From Margaritispora aquatica (Eukaryota; Ascomycota; Leotiomycetes; Helotiales; Discinellaceae), in the NCBI GenBank assembly GCA_007644065.1, contig VJWN01000027.1, positions 62,001-126,000 on the forward strand: a stretch of 64,000 nt of DNA, in the 5' to 3' direction. The notes under the pieces were generated by a model. It was given only the letters and a program-made list of their open reading frames with translations, searched no databases and was not told where the DNA came from. The position numbers were made by a program, and so were the translations under genes. Below, one piece after another: positions 36,200 through 48,900 of the stretch. Position 1 is the first letter of the stretch. Every line of letters starts with the position of its first letter.

Positions 36200-36714
36200 C
36201 TGTCAGGGCTGAAGAGGGCCCATGGCAACGAGACTTGCCGACGATAAGCTGCTGCAGGCTGCAGGTCCAGCGAGGAATGCATATCGTGTCATACTATCAT
36301 GTGCAGAGGGACATAGCTTCGTCTACCTTCATCGTCCTGAGTATATCAAACCTCAACTGGTTCTTCCTTTTACAAAGACATATTACCACCTTCAACGTCT
36401 ATCTTCTATCTTCTCTCTTTTGATATCCTGATTCTGGATAAGCAAAACAAAGACCTCCAGCTCTGCGGATCGAATCCAAGCACAACACTACACAGCCCAC
36501 CTTGCCTGAATCACTACCTCACCTAGCTAGGGAGCTCTCGTCTGCCTATCTACCTCACTCCGTCCTACTGCTTAAACTCAAGCTCCATCCTTTTCAATAC
36601 TTCTACCTCCAGCTTCTCGATAGACTTGCAATTGTTCTATCTACCTAGGTAGAACTCCAAACACAACGACCTTACAATCCCACCTACTCGATCTGAAGCC
36701 AACCCACCAGCGAG

Positions 36715-37634
36715 ATGCCATCCCTCTTCACCCTCACCACCTACGCATCCTCTCTCCTCTCACAAGTCCCATTCCTGTCTTCGAATCCGCCAGCAGCTAG
36801 CTTAAGCTCCCCCTCCGTCTTCAGCAATCTCCCAACCTACGACTTCCCTCCCACCACCGCGCCAGCATGCCCCATCGACTCCCCCACCTCCTGCCACAAC
36901 AGCACAACCGCGCCAGATAGCTGCTGCTTCATCTATCCCGGTGGACAGCTCCTCCAGACGCAATTCTGGGACACAGGACCGAGCATTGGACCAAGTGATA
37001 GCTGGACATTACACGGATTATGGTGCGTCTCTTCTCTTGCCCTATCCTCACACTAGCAATCCATCCCAAACTAACATTTCCAACTTACAGGCCCGATCTC
37101 TGCGATGGCACCTACCCAACGTACTGCCACTCCACCCCACAAACCCACGCCATCACCGCCCTCCTCAGCACGCGCTCCCCGGAGCTCCTAGCAACAATGC
37201 AGAAATACTGGCTGCCCAACCGGGGCTCCCTCGAGAACTTCTGGCAGCACGAGTTCAACAAGCACGCCACATGCATCAACACGCTCGCGCCATCCTGCTA
37301 CTCATCCTACACGGCCGGCGACGAGATTCTCGATTTCTTCTCTCGCGCCGTGGGCTTGTTCCAGCAATTGGATACGTACAAGGCGTTGGAGAAGAAGGGC
37401 ATCCTCCCAAGTAAGGAGAAGACGTATACGCTTGCCGAGGTGCAGGATGCGTTGACGGCTGTGACGGGATTCGAGGTCGTGCTCGGCTGTCGATGGGGCA
37501 AGTTGACCGAGGTGTGGTACAGCTTCAACGTGAAGGGGAGCTTGCAGACGGGCGAGTTTGTGCCTGTTGAGCCGGTGGGCAAGAGTGGACGGAGTAGCTG
37601 TCCTGCGAGTGGCATTAAGTACTTGCCTAAGTGA
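36715..37634 (+). CDS. ribonuclease T2
   Basis: Two exons (36715-37022 and 37091-37634) give 283 residues. CAS I is WTLHGLWPD with catalytic His about 100; it is rebuilt exactly across the intron. CAS II is FWQHEFNKHATC with Glu about 157 and His about 161. Paired cysteines are plentiful, as expected of a secreted enzyme. The N-terminus has a moderately hydrophobic start (LFTLTTYASSLLSQVPFL) that may be a signal peptide, then a Ser/Pro-rich spacer. T2 enzymes cut single-stranded RNA through 2',3'-cyclic phosphates and act outside the cell or in the vacuole. There is no C-terminal extension. Confidence 0.92.
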
Positions 37635-38708
37635 GGTGGACCCGCGAGGTACAGTGGGCAAGAGTATAGATTTGTTTAGTATAGCATGATGCGTTTGGCA
37701 GTAGCGTATTCTTTTTTAAATAGGTAGGCAGAGTTTTGATACGTGCTTAGTTGGATGAATGTTTGGGATGTATCTCCAGAATGCCACCATTACTTAATTT
37801 TCTCACCCAAGGTCCTCTTCCCTTCCACCTACCTACCTTCCAACATGATTATTTACCTATTTATCCACGAATCCCTCCCATTGCCCCATGCGAATTGGAA
37901 CAGCATCAGCCCTCACAACACAAAGCCATCCCATTGCACTTCCTTCATTCCTTTCCTTATCTATTTCTCTCAACCTTACCTTCACCTGATTTGTTTTAAC
38001 GTTAAGGGCATATTCATAGCAAACTCTCCTGCTTCCCATCTCAACATCCCGTTGATGTTTGATTTTTGATTAGCGAGTCAGTGAGTCAGTGCGTGAGTTA
38101 AACACCTACGGACCTTAGGTAGATAGATAGATAGGTGTCTAGGCGTCTAGGTAAGTAAGTACGTATGCGCAAACTGAGATACATATACATATACATATAC
38201 AGACAGGCAGATGGATAGATATCTATATACCTACGTGCAGTACCAAGGTAGGTAGCTTGGACATCGATATCGATATCGAACTCACAGCACCTTTACCTAC
38301 CTACCTACCTACCTACCTACCTGCTTAAGGTACTTTCTATAGTGCCTACCCATCCACCTACCTACCTATATAGTCACAGAGCAGGAAAGACTTCCATTCC
38401 CGCATTTCCAACTGTGTCATATAGGTAGATACAGTAACTTAAAAGTGGAACCACGCGGACTGACTGACTGTCTGACTGTCTGTCTGACATAAGTTTCGAA
38501 GAAAAAAAAAAAGGCCCTTTTGATTTCCATTCTTGTTCCCATTATATACAATACAAACTTCGTGCCTCTAAGCTAGTAGGCAGCTGGCTATTTTCAAGCC
38601 AACATCATCGCCTGCTCGCTCGCTCGCTAGAATTTTTCATCCCATCATCCCAACTCAATCCCACTACAACCATGCCTCTGATCATCATCACTACCATCTC
38701 CTCGTCTC
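37635..38708. other. convergent intergenic region rich in CTAC/GGTA microsatellites
   Basis: About 1.07 kb between two 3' ends. It is packed with short tandem motifs: GGTA and GATA runs near 38115-38165, ACATAT near 38182-38199, CTGACTGTCTGACTGT near 38463-38485, and GCTCGCTCGCTCGCT near 38614-38628. No gene was seen. Confidence 0.6.
38294..38322 (+). repeat. (ACCT)n microsatellite
   Basis: About seven copies of a four-base ACCT unit in a row. Confidence 0.8.
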
Positions 38709-40574
38709 TCACGCCTCCACGAAATCCCCATCGGTGATACATCCATGGCTAGCATCTTGCACGCATCTCGCATACTTCGCCAACGTGCCCTTCTTATACT
38801 TCAACGGCTTTGGAACGAACTCCTTCCGCCTCCTGACCAACTCCTCCTCATCGACCATCAAATCCAACACTCTCGTTTCGGCATCAATGACCACCTCGTC
38901 TCCATCCCTGACCAAACCAATTGGTCCTCCTTCCTGCGCCTCAGGCACGATGTGTCCGATCAGGAAACCGTGAGATCCACCGGAGAATCTTCCGTCGGTG
39001 ATGAGAGCCACGTCCTTGCCGAGACCGGCACCCATGATGGCTGAGGAAGGCTTGAGCATTTCAGGCATGCCAGGTCCGCCCTTGGGTCCCTCGTAGCGGA
39101 TCACGACAACAGTCTTCTCGCCCTTCTTGATGGCGCCTGCTTCAAGGGCAGCGATGAAATCGTCCTCGGCATCGTAGCACTTAGCTTTGCCTACAAATCT
39201 CAGTCCTTCCTTGCCAGTGATCTTACCCACTGAACCACCTGGTGCGAGGGAGCCACGGAGAATCTGGATGTGGCCTGTCTTCTTGATAGGGTTTGAAAGT
39301 GGACGGATGATATCTTGGCCTTCAGTGAAATCTGGCACGGTAGCCAAGTTCTCGGCGAGTGTCTTTCCTGTGACGGTCATGCCTGAACCATCAATTATTC
39401 CTTCGCGGAGGAGGAATTTGAGGAGAGCAGGAGTACCACCAATGTTGTACAAATCGTTGATGACATACTTTCCGGAAGGCTTGAGATCTGCGAGGAAGGG
39501 GATGCGGTCGGACACAGCTTGGAAGTCGTCGATGGTGAGTTTGATGCCAACACTGTCTGCCATGGCAATCAAGTGCAAGACGGCGTTTGTGGATCCACCA
39601 GTAATGTTTACCACGATCATGGCATTCTCGAAAGCTTGTCGTGTCATAATGTCGCGAGGTCTGATATCTTGCTCAAGGAGGATCTTAATGGCGCCTCCTG
39701 CGGCAAGACATTCAAGGTGCTTGGCCTTGGAATCCGCTGGATTTGAGGAGGATCCAGGGAGAGTCATACCCATGACTTCAATTGCTGTAGCCATTGTGTT
39801 TGCAGTGTACATGCCTCCACATGCTCCTTGGCCAGGACAAGCATGTCTAATGACATCAAATCGCTGCTCTTCTGTGATTTCTCCAGTGATGAATTGACCG
39901 TATGCCTGGAAAGCAGACACAATATCAATATCAGCATTGTCTTGCGTCTTGGCACATCCGGGCTTGATTGATCCACCATAAACCATGAGCGATGGTCGAT
40001 TGACTCTTCCCATTGCCATCATCACACCGGGCATATTCTTGTCGCATCCTGGAATGGAAATGTTCGCATCGTACCATTGGCCACCCATGACAGTCTCAAT
40101 ACTATCTGCGATCAAATCTCTTGATTGCAGAGAATACCTCATACCGGTTGTACCCATTGACATACCGTCAGATACACCGATTGTGTTGAATTGGTATCCA
40201 ATGAGACCTGCTCTCTCCACACCTTCTTTAACTCTGTGGTTGAGATCCAAGAGATGCATATTGCAAGGGTTTCCGGTATACCACACTGACGAGATTCCAA
40301 CTTGTGCCTTGTTGAGTCCTTCCTCAGTCATACCGGTAGCGTAAAGCATTGCTTGTGAAGCTCCCTGGGACTTTGGCTGTGTGATATTGGCAGACACCTT
40401 GTTGAGTTTGCCATCGTTACTCGAAGAGGCCATGCCTCGACTATATCTGTTAGCAATTGTTCAATCTGCCATTGAGGCTACACACATATATTTTGAAGCT
40501 GTTCTTGCTGTCATATTGCAGGAAGTATTGGCAGACATCCTCAATGCCGCTGGCAGCATTCTTCGACTCAACAT
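38709..40574 (-). CDS. ILV3: mitochondrial dihydroxyacid dehydratase
   Basis: Two exons (40486-40574 and 38709-40440) give 606 residues. The enzyme dehydrates 2,3-dihydroxy acids to 2-oxo acids in valine, isoleucine and leucine synthesis. The iron-sulphur cysteines are in NPCNMH, PGCDKN and [11 protein letters not shown], and the C-terminal active-site block [10 protein letters not shown] is present. The first exon encodes a classic mitochondrial presequence, Arg-rich and without acidic residues until the junction ([13 protein letters not shown]), leading to KYIRGMASSS. The intron has a GTGTGT donor, a GCTAAC branch and an ATATAG acceptor. The ATG at 40433 is open in a single-exon reading and would give a 574-residue protein without the presequence. 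It is divergent from a lipocalin-like gene. The essential housekeeping role is well known. Confidence 0.95.
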
Positions 40575-41422
40575 GACCGATTGAGTGATAATGACTTCAA
40601 CCCTTCTTGATATCCCTTCTGCCGAGCTTAGACTTGGCTCCTTAGCTTTAGTCTATAATATTTTTTCTGCTTTGGTGTTGAAGTAGCAATTGGAGGTGTG
40701 AATCATAACATAATATGACTGGACAAGCTGTAAATGTTTTCTGCCGGTCTCGCATTCAAGACCCACTTGGTTGTGGGGGAACCAATGAGAGGAAGATGGA
40801 TTACGAACAGGATAGCACGGCCACATCTTGCTAGTGCTGGCCAAGCGTACCAGCCACGTTTCGGTCCAGCCTCGTTTCCCCCGCTTTTTCGGATTTCCCG
40901 AGTTCTTGGATTTGTCTCGAAAAGGAAATCGGGGAGTTCCCGTTCTTTCCATTTGGGTCGGCCGTTACATCTTCACGTGCTTCAAACCACCGAGCCCCCT
41001 CCTTTCCTTCCCCAATTCTCTAACCTTTCTTGTCCCGGATATGTTTGTTTTCCCATTGACTGGTACCTTCCTTTCTTTAGTGCACATGCAAACATGCAAC
41101 CTCGCAAGAGCTTCTCATACGCCTGCCTCGGTCATAGCGGGGCAGAAGCAAAGCAGCAGAGGCAGGTCCCTCGAAAGGCTGTGTTTTATGCGAATCTCCT
41201 CATTCCATCAGATTGTATAAATACCTTAAACACCAGTTTGTTTTCTCTTTAATTCTTGATTTCCTATTCAATTTGCAGTGTCTTGAAATTATCGGTGAGA
41301 GAGTGCATATAATACCAGGAACCGTGATCTACATACCCCGCAGTCCAGAGACGTACGTCACAATCGACTTACAAACAGCTATACTCAACACTTCACAACC
41401 ATACTTACAACAACCCCTCATA
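40575..41422. promoter_or_regulatory. divergent promoter of ILV3 and lipocalin-like gene
   Basis: About 850 bp shared by two divergent genes. A CCAAT is at 40781-40785 on the plus strand, and a TATAAATA-like box lies at 41216-41223, about 200 bp before the plus-strand ATG. A 5' leader intron (acceptor TTTGCAG near 41278) is possible. Confidence 0.45.
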
Positions 41423-42052
41423 ATGGCTTCACCTCCAGAAAAGACCATCAAGGACCTCAGCGGTACCTTTGTCATGGTAAGTCCACCCAATTGGCAAATC
41501 CACATCCATACCCAGAACCAGTCACTAAAATCTCTCTCTTCTTAGAACAAAACCCTCTCCGACGACACCGATTCCATCCTCGCCCTCCAGGGTATCGGCT
41601 GGTTTACTCGCAAAGCCATCGGTCTCGCGACCGTCACCCTCTACGTCAAGCAATACGCCGACGACGACGGTACGACGCACATCGATATCGACCAGACGGC
41701 TACAGGTGGCATCAAGGGCACAAGCGAGGAGCGCACACTCAACTGGAGTAAGCGTAGCCACACCGATCATATATTTGGCGAGCTGGTGGGCCAGTCGCGC
41801 TGGTGCACGTTGGACATCACAGAGGATCCGTTCCTAAAAGATGGCTGGCTCGAGGGCGAGGAAGAGAACGGTGGTCCAAACGGAGAGAGACATGTTCAGA
41901 GTTTCGTGGTTAATGAGAAGAGTGGGTGGACGGCGGAACAGATCTGGGGATTTGCGTTGATCGATGGGAAGAGGTTTTATGTCAGAAGAGTGACGGTCGT
42001 GAAGGGTGATACGACGTTGAAGGCAAGGTTGGTATATGATTATAAGAATTAG
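41423..42052 (+). CDS. conserved lipocalin-like hypothetical protein
   Basis: Exons 41423-41476 and 41546-42052 give 186 residues. The protein opens IKDLSGTFVMNKTLSDDTD and continues IGWFTRKAIGLATVTLYVKQY, then ITQ-free beta strands such as HIDIDQTATGGIKG, and ends RFYVRRVTVVKGDTTLKARLVYDY. The alternation of short beta strands with a GxF/W-type start is lipocalin or fatty-acid-binding-protein-like. I recall this as a conserved ascomycete family without a proven function. No signal peptide is present, so it is likely cytosolic. It may bind a small hydrophobic molecule; that is inference from the fold impression only. Confidence 0.8.
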
Positions 42053-45000
42053 GTAGTGACTGGGTGGCATTGGATTGTTGGTTACCAGGATTTTCAGCAC
42101 TGGAACCTAGCGAGCGATTGAATGATGATTAGCATCAGAGCACGTAATGTATGGAGTATTTATATCAATTGTCTTGCTGTGCCTAGGATTGAATTGTTTT
42201 GAAGTCATCGCCATCTTGGAAGGCTGAAGAGTGCGAAGTTGCATTACCTTTTGCTTGAATTTTAGCATCATCCATCTTTCTTGAACACAGAGGGGCTTTT
42301 TTTTAATGAGAATCGATTCCAATCGCCCAGATATCGTTGTAGTTTCGATTTATTACTACTGTCAATCTTGCCTCGATCACTTGCCTGCTGCCAATAATTT
42401 CTTCCACCCTCGCTATCATCACCAACCTAACCTTACCAACTCCGCTATCCCGTTATCACTTCAATGTCCCTTAAACTTACCTCAAATTTCGCCTGGACTA
42501 CGAGCTAGAACACCTAAGGTGGGGATATATTTCCTCGTACCGTATCTTTTCTCCGAGACCACAGCACTGGGATCCATAATGCTCAACCAAGAGCTCGATT
42601 GGGAATGCCTGGAGGGTCAGTGTTGGTGTGTTGGGTGGAGATTTATACTTCTCACATAGATCTTATGAATTGGTGCGTAATAAGTTTGATTGCGCAGCTT
42701 GAGTTCAGTTTTGGCTCGAAGTCTCGAGACCGAACGATTTCACGCTTGTGTTTTGGCATTCGCTATTCCAGTCATCAATTCCGATGTCGTGTAGTTCTTT
42801 GGTTCGGGTTTGCTGATATAAATACAGCCATGCTTGGAGCTGCATTGCTTTCTTCCAAATGCTCGAACTTCACCAACGTCCCTAGCACATGAGCCTACCT
42901 TTATGTGAGGGTCCATTACGCGGTTGGGTGATTCGCTCTCTTGAAATTCAAGTTAGGTTGGATATAGAGGCTAATTTAATATGAATTATTGAGTTGAGAT
43001 ACCCAGGGCTGTAAAATGGGAACAAAGAATCGAACAGTATTAGTGTCGTTATTTTGTTATGACATTACTGTCATGTTGCTCTTCTTGTCACCATCATCGT
43101 TGTTATTGTCAAAATTCATTCCTCAAATTTCAACCCCATCCACCTGGCCAGACACCAAACACATCAACCTCAGCTCATATATTCTTAACCGTCAATCAAT
43201 CACAACGATTACTCGAGTAATTTCTAATGCTAGCGAAAATAAAACGAACGATCGCACAAATGTGCTCCAAGTCGATCTCAATGCTAACAATACACTTCCT
43301 CTTAAGTCTCCTGCTCTCTACTCCGTGTGGTTTATATAGAGATATTCTGACTTGGTGGACGGAAAGTAAATCATTGATGTCTCGACATCGGCGTGAGAGC
43401 TGGTTTGCGTTTTAGTATAAATCTTTCGTGGTGATGAGCAATTCTGCCTTGCTTTCAGTTCATTCTCACTCACTTCAGGAGGATGCATTTACGTGTCAAT
43501 CTTCAATTTATCACAATCATGGTTGCAAAAAATGTTTTCTGAGTGAAGCGAAGTGAGGCGTGCAAGAGGGGAGAAGAGACTGGAGAAAAGTGGTGTGCTT
43601 GATATGTGATCATGGGCTATTTCATTAAGCTGCTGTCAATCTTTTCATTGCTGATTTCCATATCTAGTTAAATTCTTTGCTGTCAAGTGTTAAATCTCGC
43701 TTACATTCCAGTGTATGTGTACCATTTACCTCTCCTTCACTCGCAAATAGAAGTATAGCCAGTATAAAAGTCTAGGTCAATTTCCCCCTCCATTTCCAAC
43801 ACAAAAATCGCAAAAGAAATCAGATATTCTTGTAGCTTGCCAGGATTTAAATAGTAAGGTGACTTCAGCACTGGATCGCTTCTTCGTTTTGTTGAAGCGT
43901 ACACTTGAACAATGAATTAATCCAAGGATTCACTTCATGCTTCTATGGTATCACTCTAGCTTTTGAAACCTTCATTTTTCACTACCTGCCCATTTCCAAT
44001 TGTTTAGTTATTCGCTTTCTCGCAATGTTGAAGTAAGAATAATATAAATACAATTCTCTAAAGCCGTATGGTAAGCTCTTTTAATAAAGGATACCAAAGA
44101 AATCATGCGTGGATATATTCGTTCCTTCTTTCCCCATCACACTTGAAAATTAGATTCGTTAGAAACTTAATCATTATGTTTAATGATCGAACTCAACGCT
44201 GAATAGCTTACACGTTCATAGATCTGATCAAGTGTTTAATTAATCATTGACCCATTGCGATTCTCTCAACTGACAGCAAAATCACATTATGAATATACCG
44301 CTGCCAACAAACAAGCAATTCTTTAGCCAGGCGTACATTCCATCTCTCACAGCTCCCCTCAAGGCAGACCTTACGAAGATCTCACACCATAATTCTCGTT
44401 CACTATTCCCTTACACTCTCAACGCAAGCTTACCGAGTGTATATACTACCACCGCGTGCTCCCAATCCCCTGTTGTCTCCCTATGTAGAGAAATACACCT
44501 ACTCATGAGCAAACGCAACCCCTGAGAAAAAAATGATGACTAAATATCCTTTCCAGCGCCTATCCCAAAATCATACATCTCTTGGAATTTACGATTAACT
44601 GTCTATACAAAGTCAACTCTAACCCTGAAGCCAGCTCATATTAACACACAGACGATACTGCCAAATTTGCATAACACACGATTCTAAATCTAGGTGAATT
44701 CGCAACCCAAAAAAGCCCATTTAATTTGATTTCGCGATCACTCACTCACTCACTCACTCACATCTCCACAGACTACACGAAATCAACGCAATTAACCCCA
44801 ACCCAAGTATAAATCTTCCTCGCGGCTAACAGAAGGCAGAGTATCAAAGAAGGAAAACTACAATCCCACATAGAAAAGTGGACAGAAGACGAACAACGGG
44901 AAGATAGCGCAGCTATAAAGGACACAGATCTCAATAATGAATTGCTCCCCCAATCTCATGGGGTTGCTTGATAAGCTGCGCAGCTAAAATTTCACTTTTG

Positions 45001-45995
45001 TTGCACCGTACTTGACTATGGCTTGTAAAGCGCCATCAACAATCCCAATTTGCTGTCAATTTCCTTTCACGTCTCTGTCAACTTCAACTCTATCTCCGCC
45101 GTTGCGATTGTCATCTCCATCCTTTTCCTTCCCGCCCCCCTTTCAAGTCAATAGCCTCACTCACACCTAGTTCATCCCAACTGGCCCCACAAACAAATCT
45201 CTCCCATGTAACATTGCCATCTAACACACTCAGGTGAACCAGCCGTTACCAAATACAGGACCACAACGGCAATCCCTACATCGCTTGCTCTCATGTTGGT
45301 TCTTGGGGGAATGAAAAACGGCGAACTCCGGCACTTTTGCTCTGCCTGTTTTATCGCACAGATCTTCCTCTCAGGCTTGAGTCTCGAACTCATATTTGAC
45401 AAATCGCTGTAATCAAGGGTATTAGAGCACTTCCCAAGACAGTGGACTTGTCCCGGACTATCGCTGCAAAATCTAGTCGGGTGGCATTGTCAAACATGAC
45501 GGGAGCAGTAAGCAAGCAACAAACAACATGCTTCAGATCATATCTGCATTGAAGCTGAATCATATATGCTACCTACTTATTTGTCTATCCGTATCCCATA
45601 TGCACAATTCTACCTCCCCACGCTCCAACCAATTGCAAAACCAGCCGAGCCAAGTCAGGCCAACACACATCCTATTGACAGTACCAACACCAGCTTCATA
45701 CATGCAAGCAAGCCGTGCAATGCAGCATATCAAATCCACCACACAAAAAGTCGACAAGTGACAGAAACACGCGCAAGCCATGCTCCTCGCAACTCGCTAC
45801 CCCAACGCCATTTTTTGGTGCAAATATCTGCCAGCCAGCCAGAAACAACCAAACGCCACGCTTCGCCCACGTTAAGTTCTCATCTAACCATGTACTCCGT
45901 GTCCGTCCAAGATGACCGACTATGCTCGCTACAAAACTCAGACAATATGCAATCAGAAAAATAAACACACAAAATGACGAGCCAAGTTTGAGACT
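42053..45995. other. 3.9-kb gene-poor convergent region
   Basis: Between two 3' ends. All frames are short, without splice support or recognisable products. A CTCA microsatellite lies at 44738-44762. The base mix is even and not TpA-extreme, so this is not obviously a RIP-damaged repeat. No RNA gene was recognised. Confidence 0.55.
44738..44762 (+). repeat. (CACT)n microsatellite
   Basis: Six copies of a four-base unit. Confidence 0.75.
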
Positions 45996-48900
45996 CTACC
46001 GACCCGCACCCTTGCCTTTCTTTCCTTTGGCTTCGCTCCGAGTGACTCTCTCCTCTACCACAACAACAGTTTCCTTCTCTTTGGCAGAAGCCTTGGCCTC
46101 TTGTGCCTTCTTTGCTGGTTTGCGTGTTCGAGGCTGATCTTGATGAAGATGTCCCAATTCACTCAAAGCCATTATGTTGTGCCAAGACAAACACCTGTGC
46201 GCCGAATGTTCGACGGGTTGCTCTTTTCGTCTTGTACTCATGCGCTTCGAAGCGGGCGGCTCGAGAGAAATTGATTTCTCCTCCGTTGGGTTCAAGTATT
46301 CCTTGCGCTTCTCCATATTCCGTACGATGCGGTCGCGATAGAGCTTGAGCTCTTTGTGCAACTTCAATTCATTCGAACCACGAACATCCAACCATGAGAT
46401 TAATGCATCAAGAGATTCCACATCGTCAATGTATCCCCACTGATGCGCAGTGAAAACATTAGTAGGTCCCTCCTCAATCTTCTTCCTCTCTGGAACCGTG
46501 ATGTTGAATTTTCTGATGTACTCATTTTGCCAATCAGGCTTCATGTCAATATAACCCTCGCGCTCCAAGTCGTCTGGACCTTGAATCCAAATGCGCCCAT
46601 TTGCGTATCCGGCATCAGCAGTAGAGCTATCAGGTAATCCGGCATAAGGCATGCCATTTCGTTCAAACCAGTAGTAACGGTTCCAGAATCTATCCTTGCC
46701 CATTACACGAGTACGAGGACAATCAGCCTCTCGCAAGTCGTTGTCTAAGATAGCGATTTCTTCCTCAGCAGCCTTGATTGCGTCTTGTTTCTTTTGAATG
46801 TCCTTGATAAGCTTTGTAAACTGCTTGGATTGCTTTGGCACTTTAGCTTCAGCTTCAGCCTTCTCTTTTTTCTCCTGCTCGGCTTCACGCTTTCTCTTCC
46901 TCTCGATAGCTCTATCATTTCCACGACGAAGAGAACGGCCATGATGAGGATCTTCGTCAGTATCCATGATTTCCTCGTCGACAGAGTCAGGAACTTCATC
47001 GGGGACATCTGTCATGGAGATATCTACATTCAGAGCTTTGTGTTCTAGAACTGGCGAAGCTGGTAAGTTTGCAGGGAGCTGAAGCTTTCTCTCATCATTA
47101 AGAATTCGCAATTCTTCGGCACTATCACGTGTTAGTTAATGAATATGTGAGATCACGTGAAACTCACAGTTGTTTTTTATCTCGCTGATATCCGATCTTC
47201 TCTTTTCGATACGAAGTCATAGTCTCGGAACATTCCTCCATATAGCCACGAACAGCTTTTGTCTCGGCTGTGAGTATGCAAACTGTCTGAAGTGCCTGGA
47301 CACGTAGATTGACATCGAGTTTTGCGTACTGTTGACGCGCTGTTTCAGGGGTTGGATCCATATTGAGAGGAGCCAGCTCTTTCAGCAAGACCTCGCACGA
47401 CTCAAGCTTTCTTGGGTTCTTCGAAAGTTGATATAGCAGTCCAATCATAATAATTTGCCAACCTCCGTTCTTGAAATCTCGCTTCCGCAAGCGATCGATC
47501 CAACCGAGCTCGAGTTGCATCTCAGCTGCGCGATGAGTACTCCTCGGTTCAGGAGTAGGTTCTTTGGCAGGTATTGGTTCAGCTTTGAGTGCTTCGGCTT
47601 CAGCTTTGGCCAAACTGGCGCGGGTTGCTCGTCCTCTTGGCTTCGGCTCTGGTTCTGGGGTTGGAGTGGGTGGTGGACTGGCTTCGTCACCAGATTCTTC
47701 ATCCTCCTCTTCCTCTTCCATTTCTGGTAATTGGACTTGGACTTTGCCACCATCAGCTTCTGCTTGCACCAAAAGCTTTAACGCAGCACAATGAATTTCC
47801 ACCAATAGCTCGCAATCAACATCTTCCGAGGAGAATTGCATGGCCTCCACAAAATCATCGAAAGTAAATGAATCCAGTTTGAAAATTTCACAGTAGACAT
47901 TTAACGTATCCCAAGTCTCAAGAAGTGGTCCAACAGATTTCATCAAGATTCCATTACCTTCGCCCTTCGTCTGGCCAATATCAAGTGGTGTATCTTGAGA
48001 GAAGAATTTGAGTGCAGGCCGAGGCGCAACATTTTGTCGCATAGCAACTTGCAAATCTTCAATGGGATATTTGATAGGTGGGGGTGGAGGTGGTTGTGGA
48101 GGTGCCGAGACAATCGGTGGGTAATTGTAATTCGAGTTGAGAAATGTTCCGTAATTCGGTCCATGTGGTGGCGGTGGTCCAGCAAAAGGTGGAGGTGGAG
48201 GACCAGCTAATTGAAAGGTATGCGAAGCATAAGGTTGCTGCTGAATGAAAGGGTTCGGATTGCTTGGAGCAGGATTTAGAAATGGCGGTTGTTTGATCTT
48301 GTTTGTCTGTCCTTGACTTTGTTGCTGCTGTTGCTTGCTCTTATGGCTCTTGGGTGCTGGCTTCAGTTCGGGTAATCGTGATCCATTCCCTTGTGGAAAT
48401 ACGCCTGCCATTCCATCATAGTCGGGCTGTCCAGCCTTCTGAGCTTGCGCCTTCTGTTTCCTTTCTGCGGTCTTGCTCTCATAGCGAAGATGGGGCGGTA
48501 CTCGCGTGTCGATATGGTATTGGAGTGCGACATCTGGCTTGACCAGCCATGGAGCACCAGTCCAAGCCTCTCTAGTGACAGTCTTCTTAATGAATGACCT
48601 CAGAACTTGCTTAGTGAATATTTTGCGATCCCGAGTGATATGCGCATCATCAACCACAGCTTCCTCGGTAGGTCGGTTGTCCAAACTAACAAAGTATCGA
48701 GAAAATCCTGGCGCTGTTGTGCCATCTGGCATTTGCTTGGGTCCAAATCTTGATTTATCCCTCACTATGCCGGTAAGTCGCTCGCCCGTAACCACATGAA
48801 CCGTCACTGCCTCGCCTGGATAGTAGTCCGCTCGGAATTCTTCGAAGATAAGGTCCACGAGAGTATCGATTCGAGATATAGTTTGAAATTGTACCCGCCT

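Larger units (their letters stand above)
34780..36714. other. long intergenic region with hairpin and poly-G tract
   Basis: About 1.9 kb with no convincing gene. It contains a GC-richer island (about 34970-35100) with a 9-bp perfect stem (35000-35008 with 35025-35033), and a run of 14 G (36186-36199) flanked by direct copies of CTGTCAGGGCTG. The last few hundred bases are C/T-rich, typical of a fungal core promoter and leader for the RNase gene. Confidence 0.5.

Noticed and set aside
39187..39897. 236-codon plus-strand frame
   Set aside because: Antisense shadow of the ILV3 coding frame.
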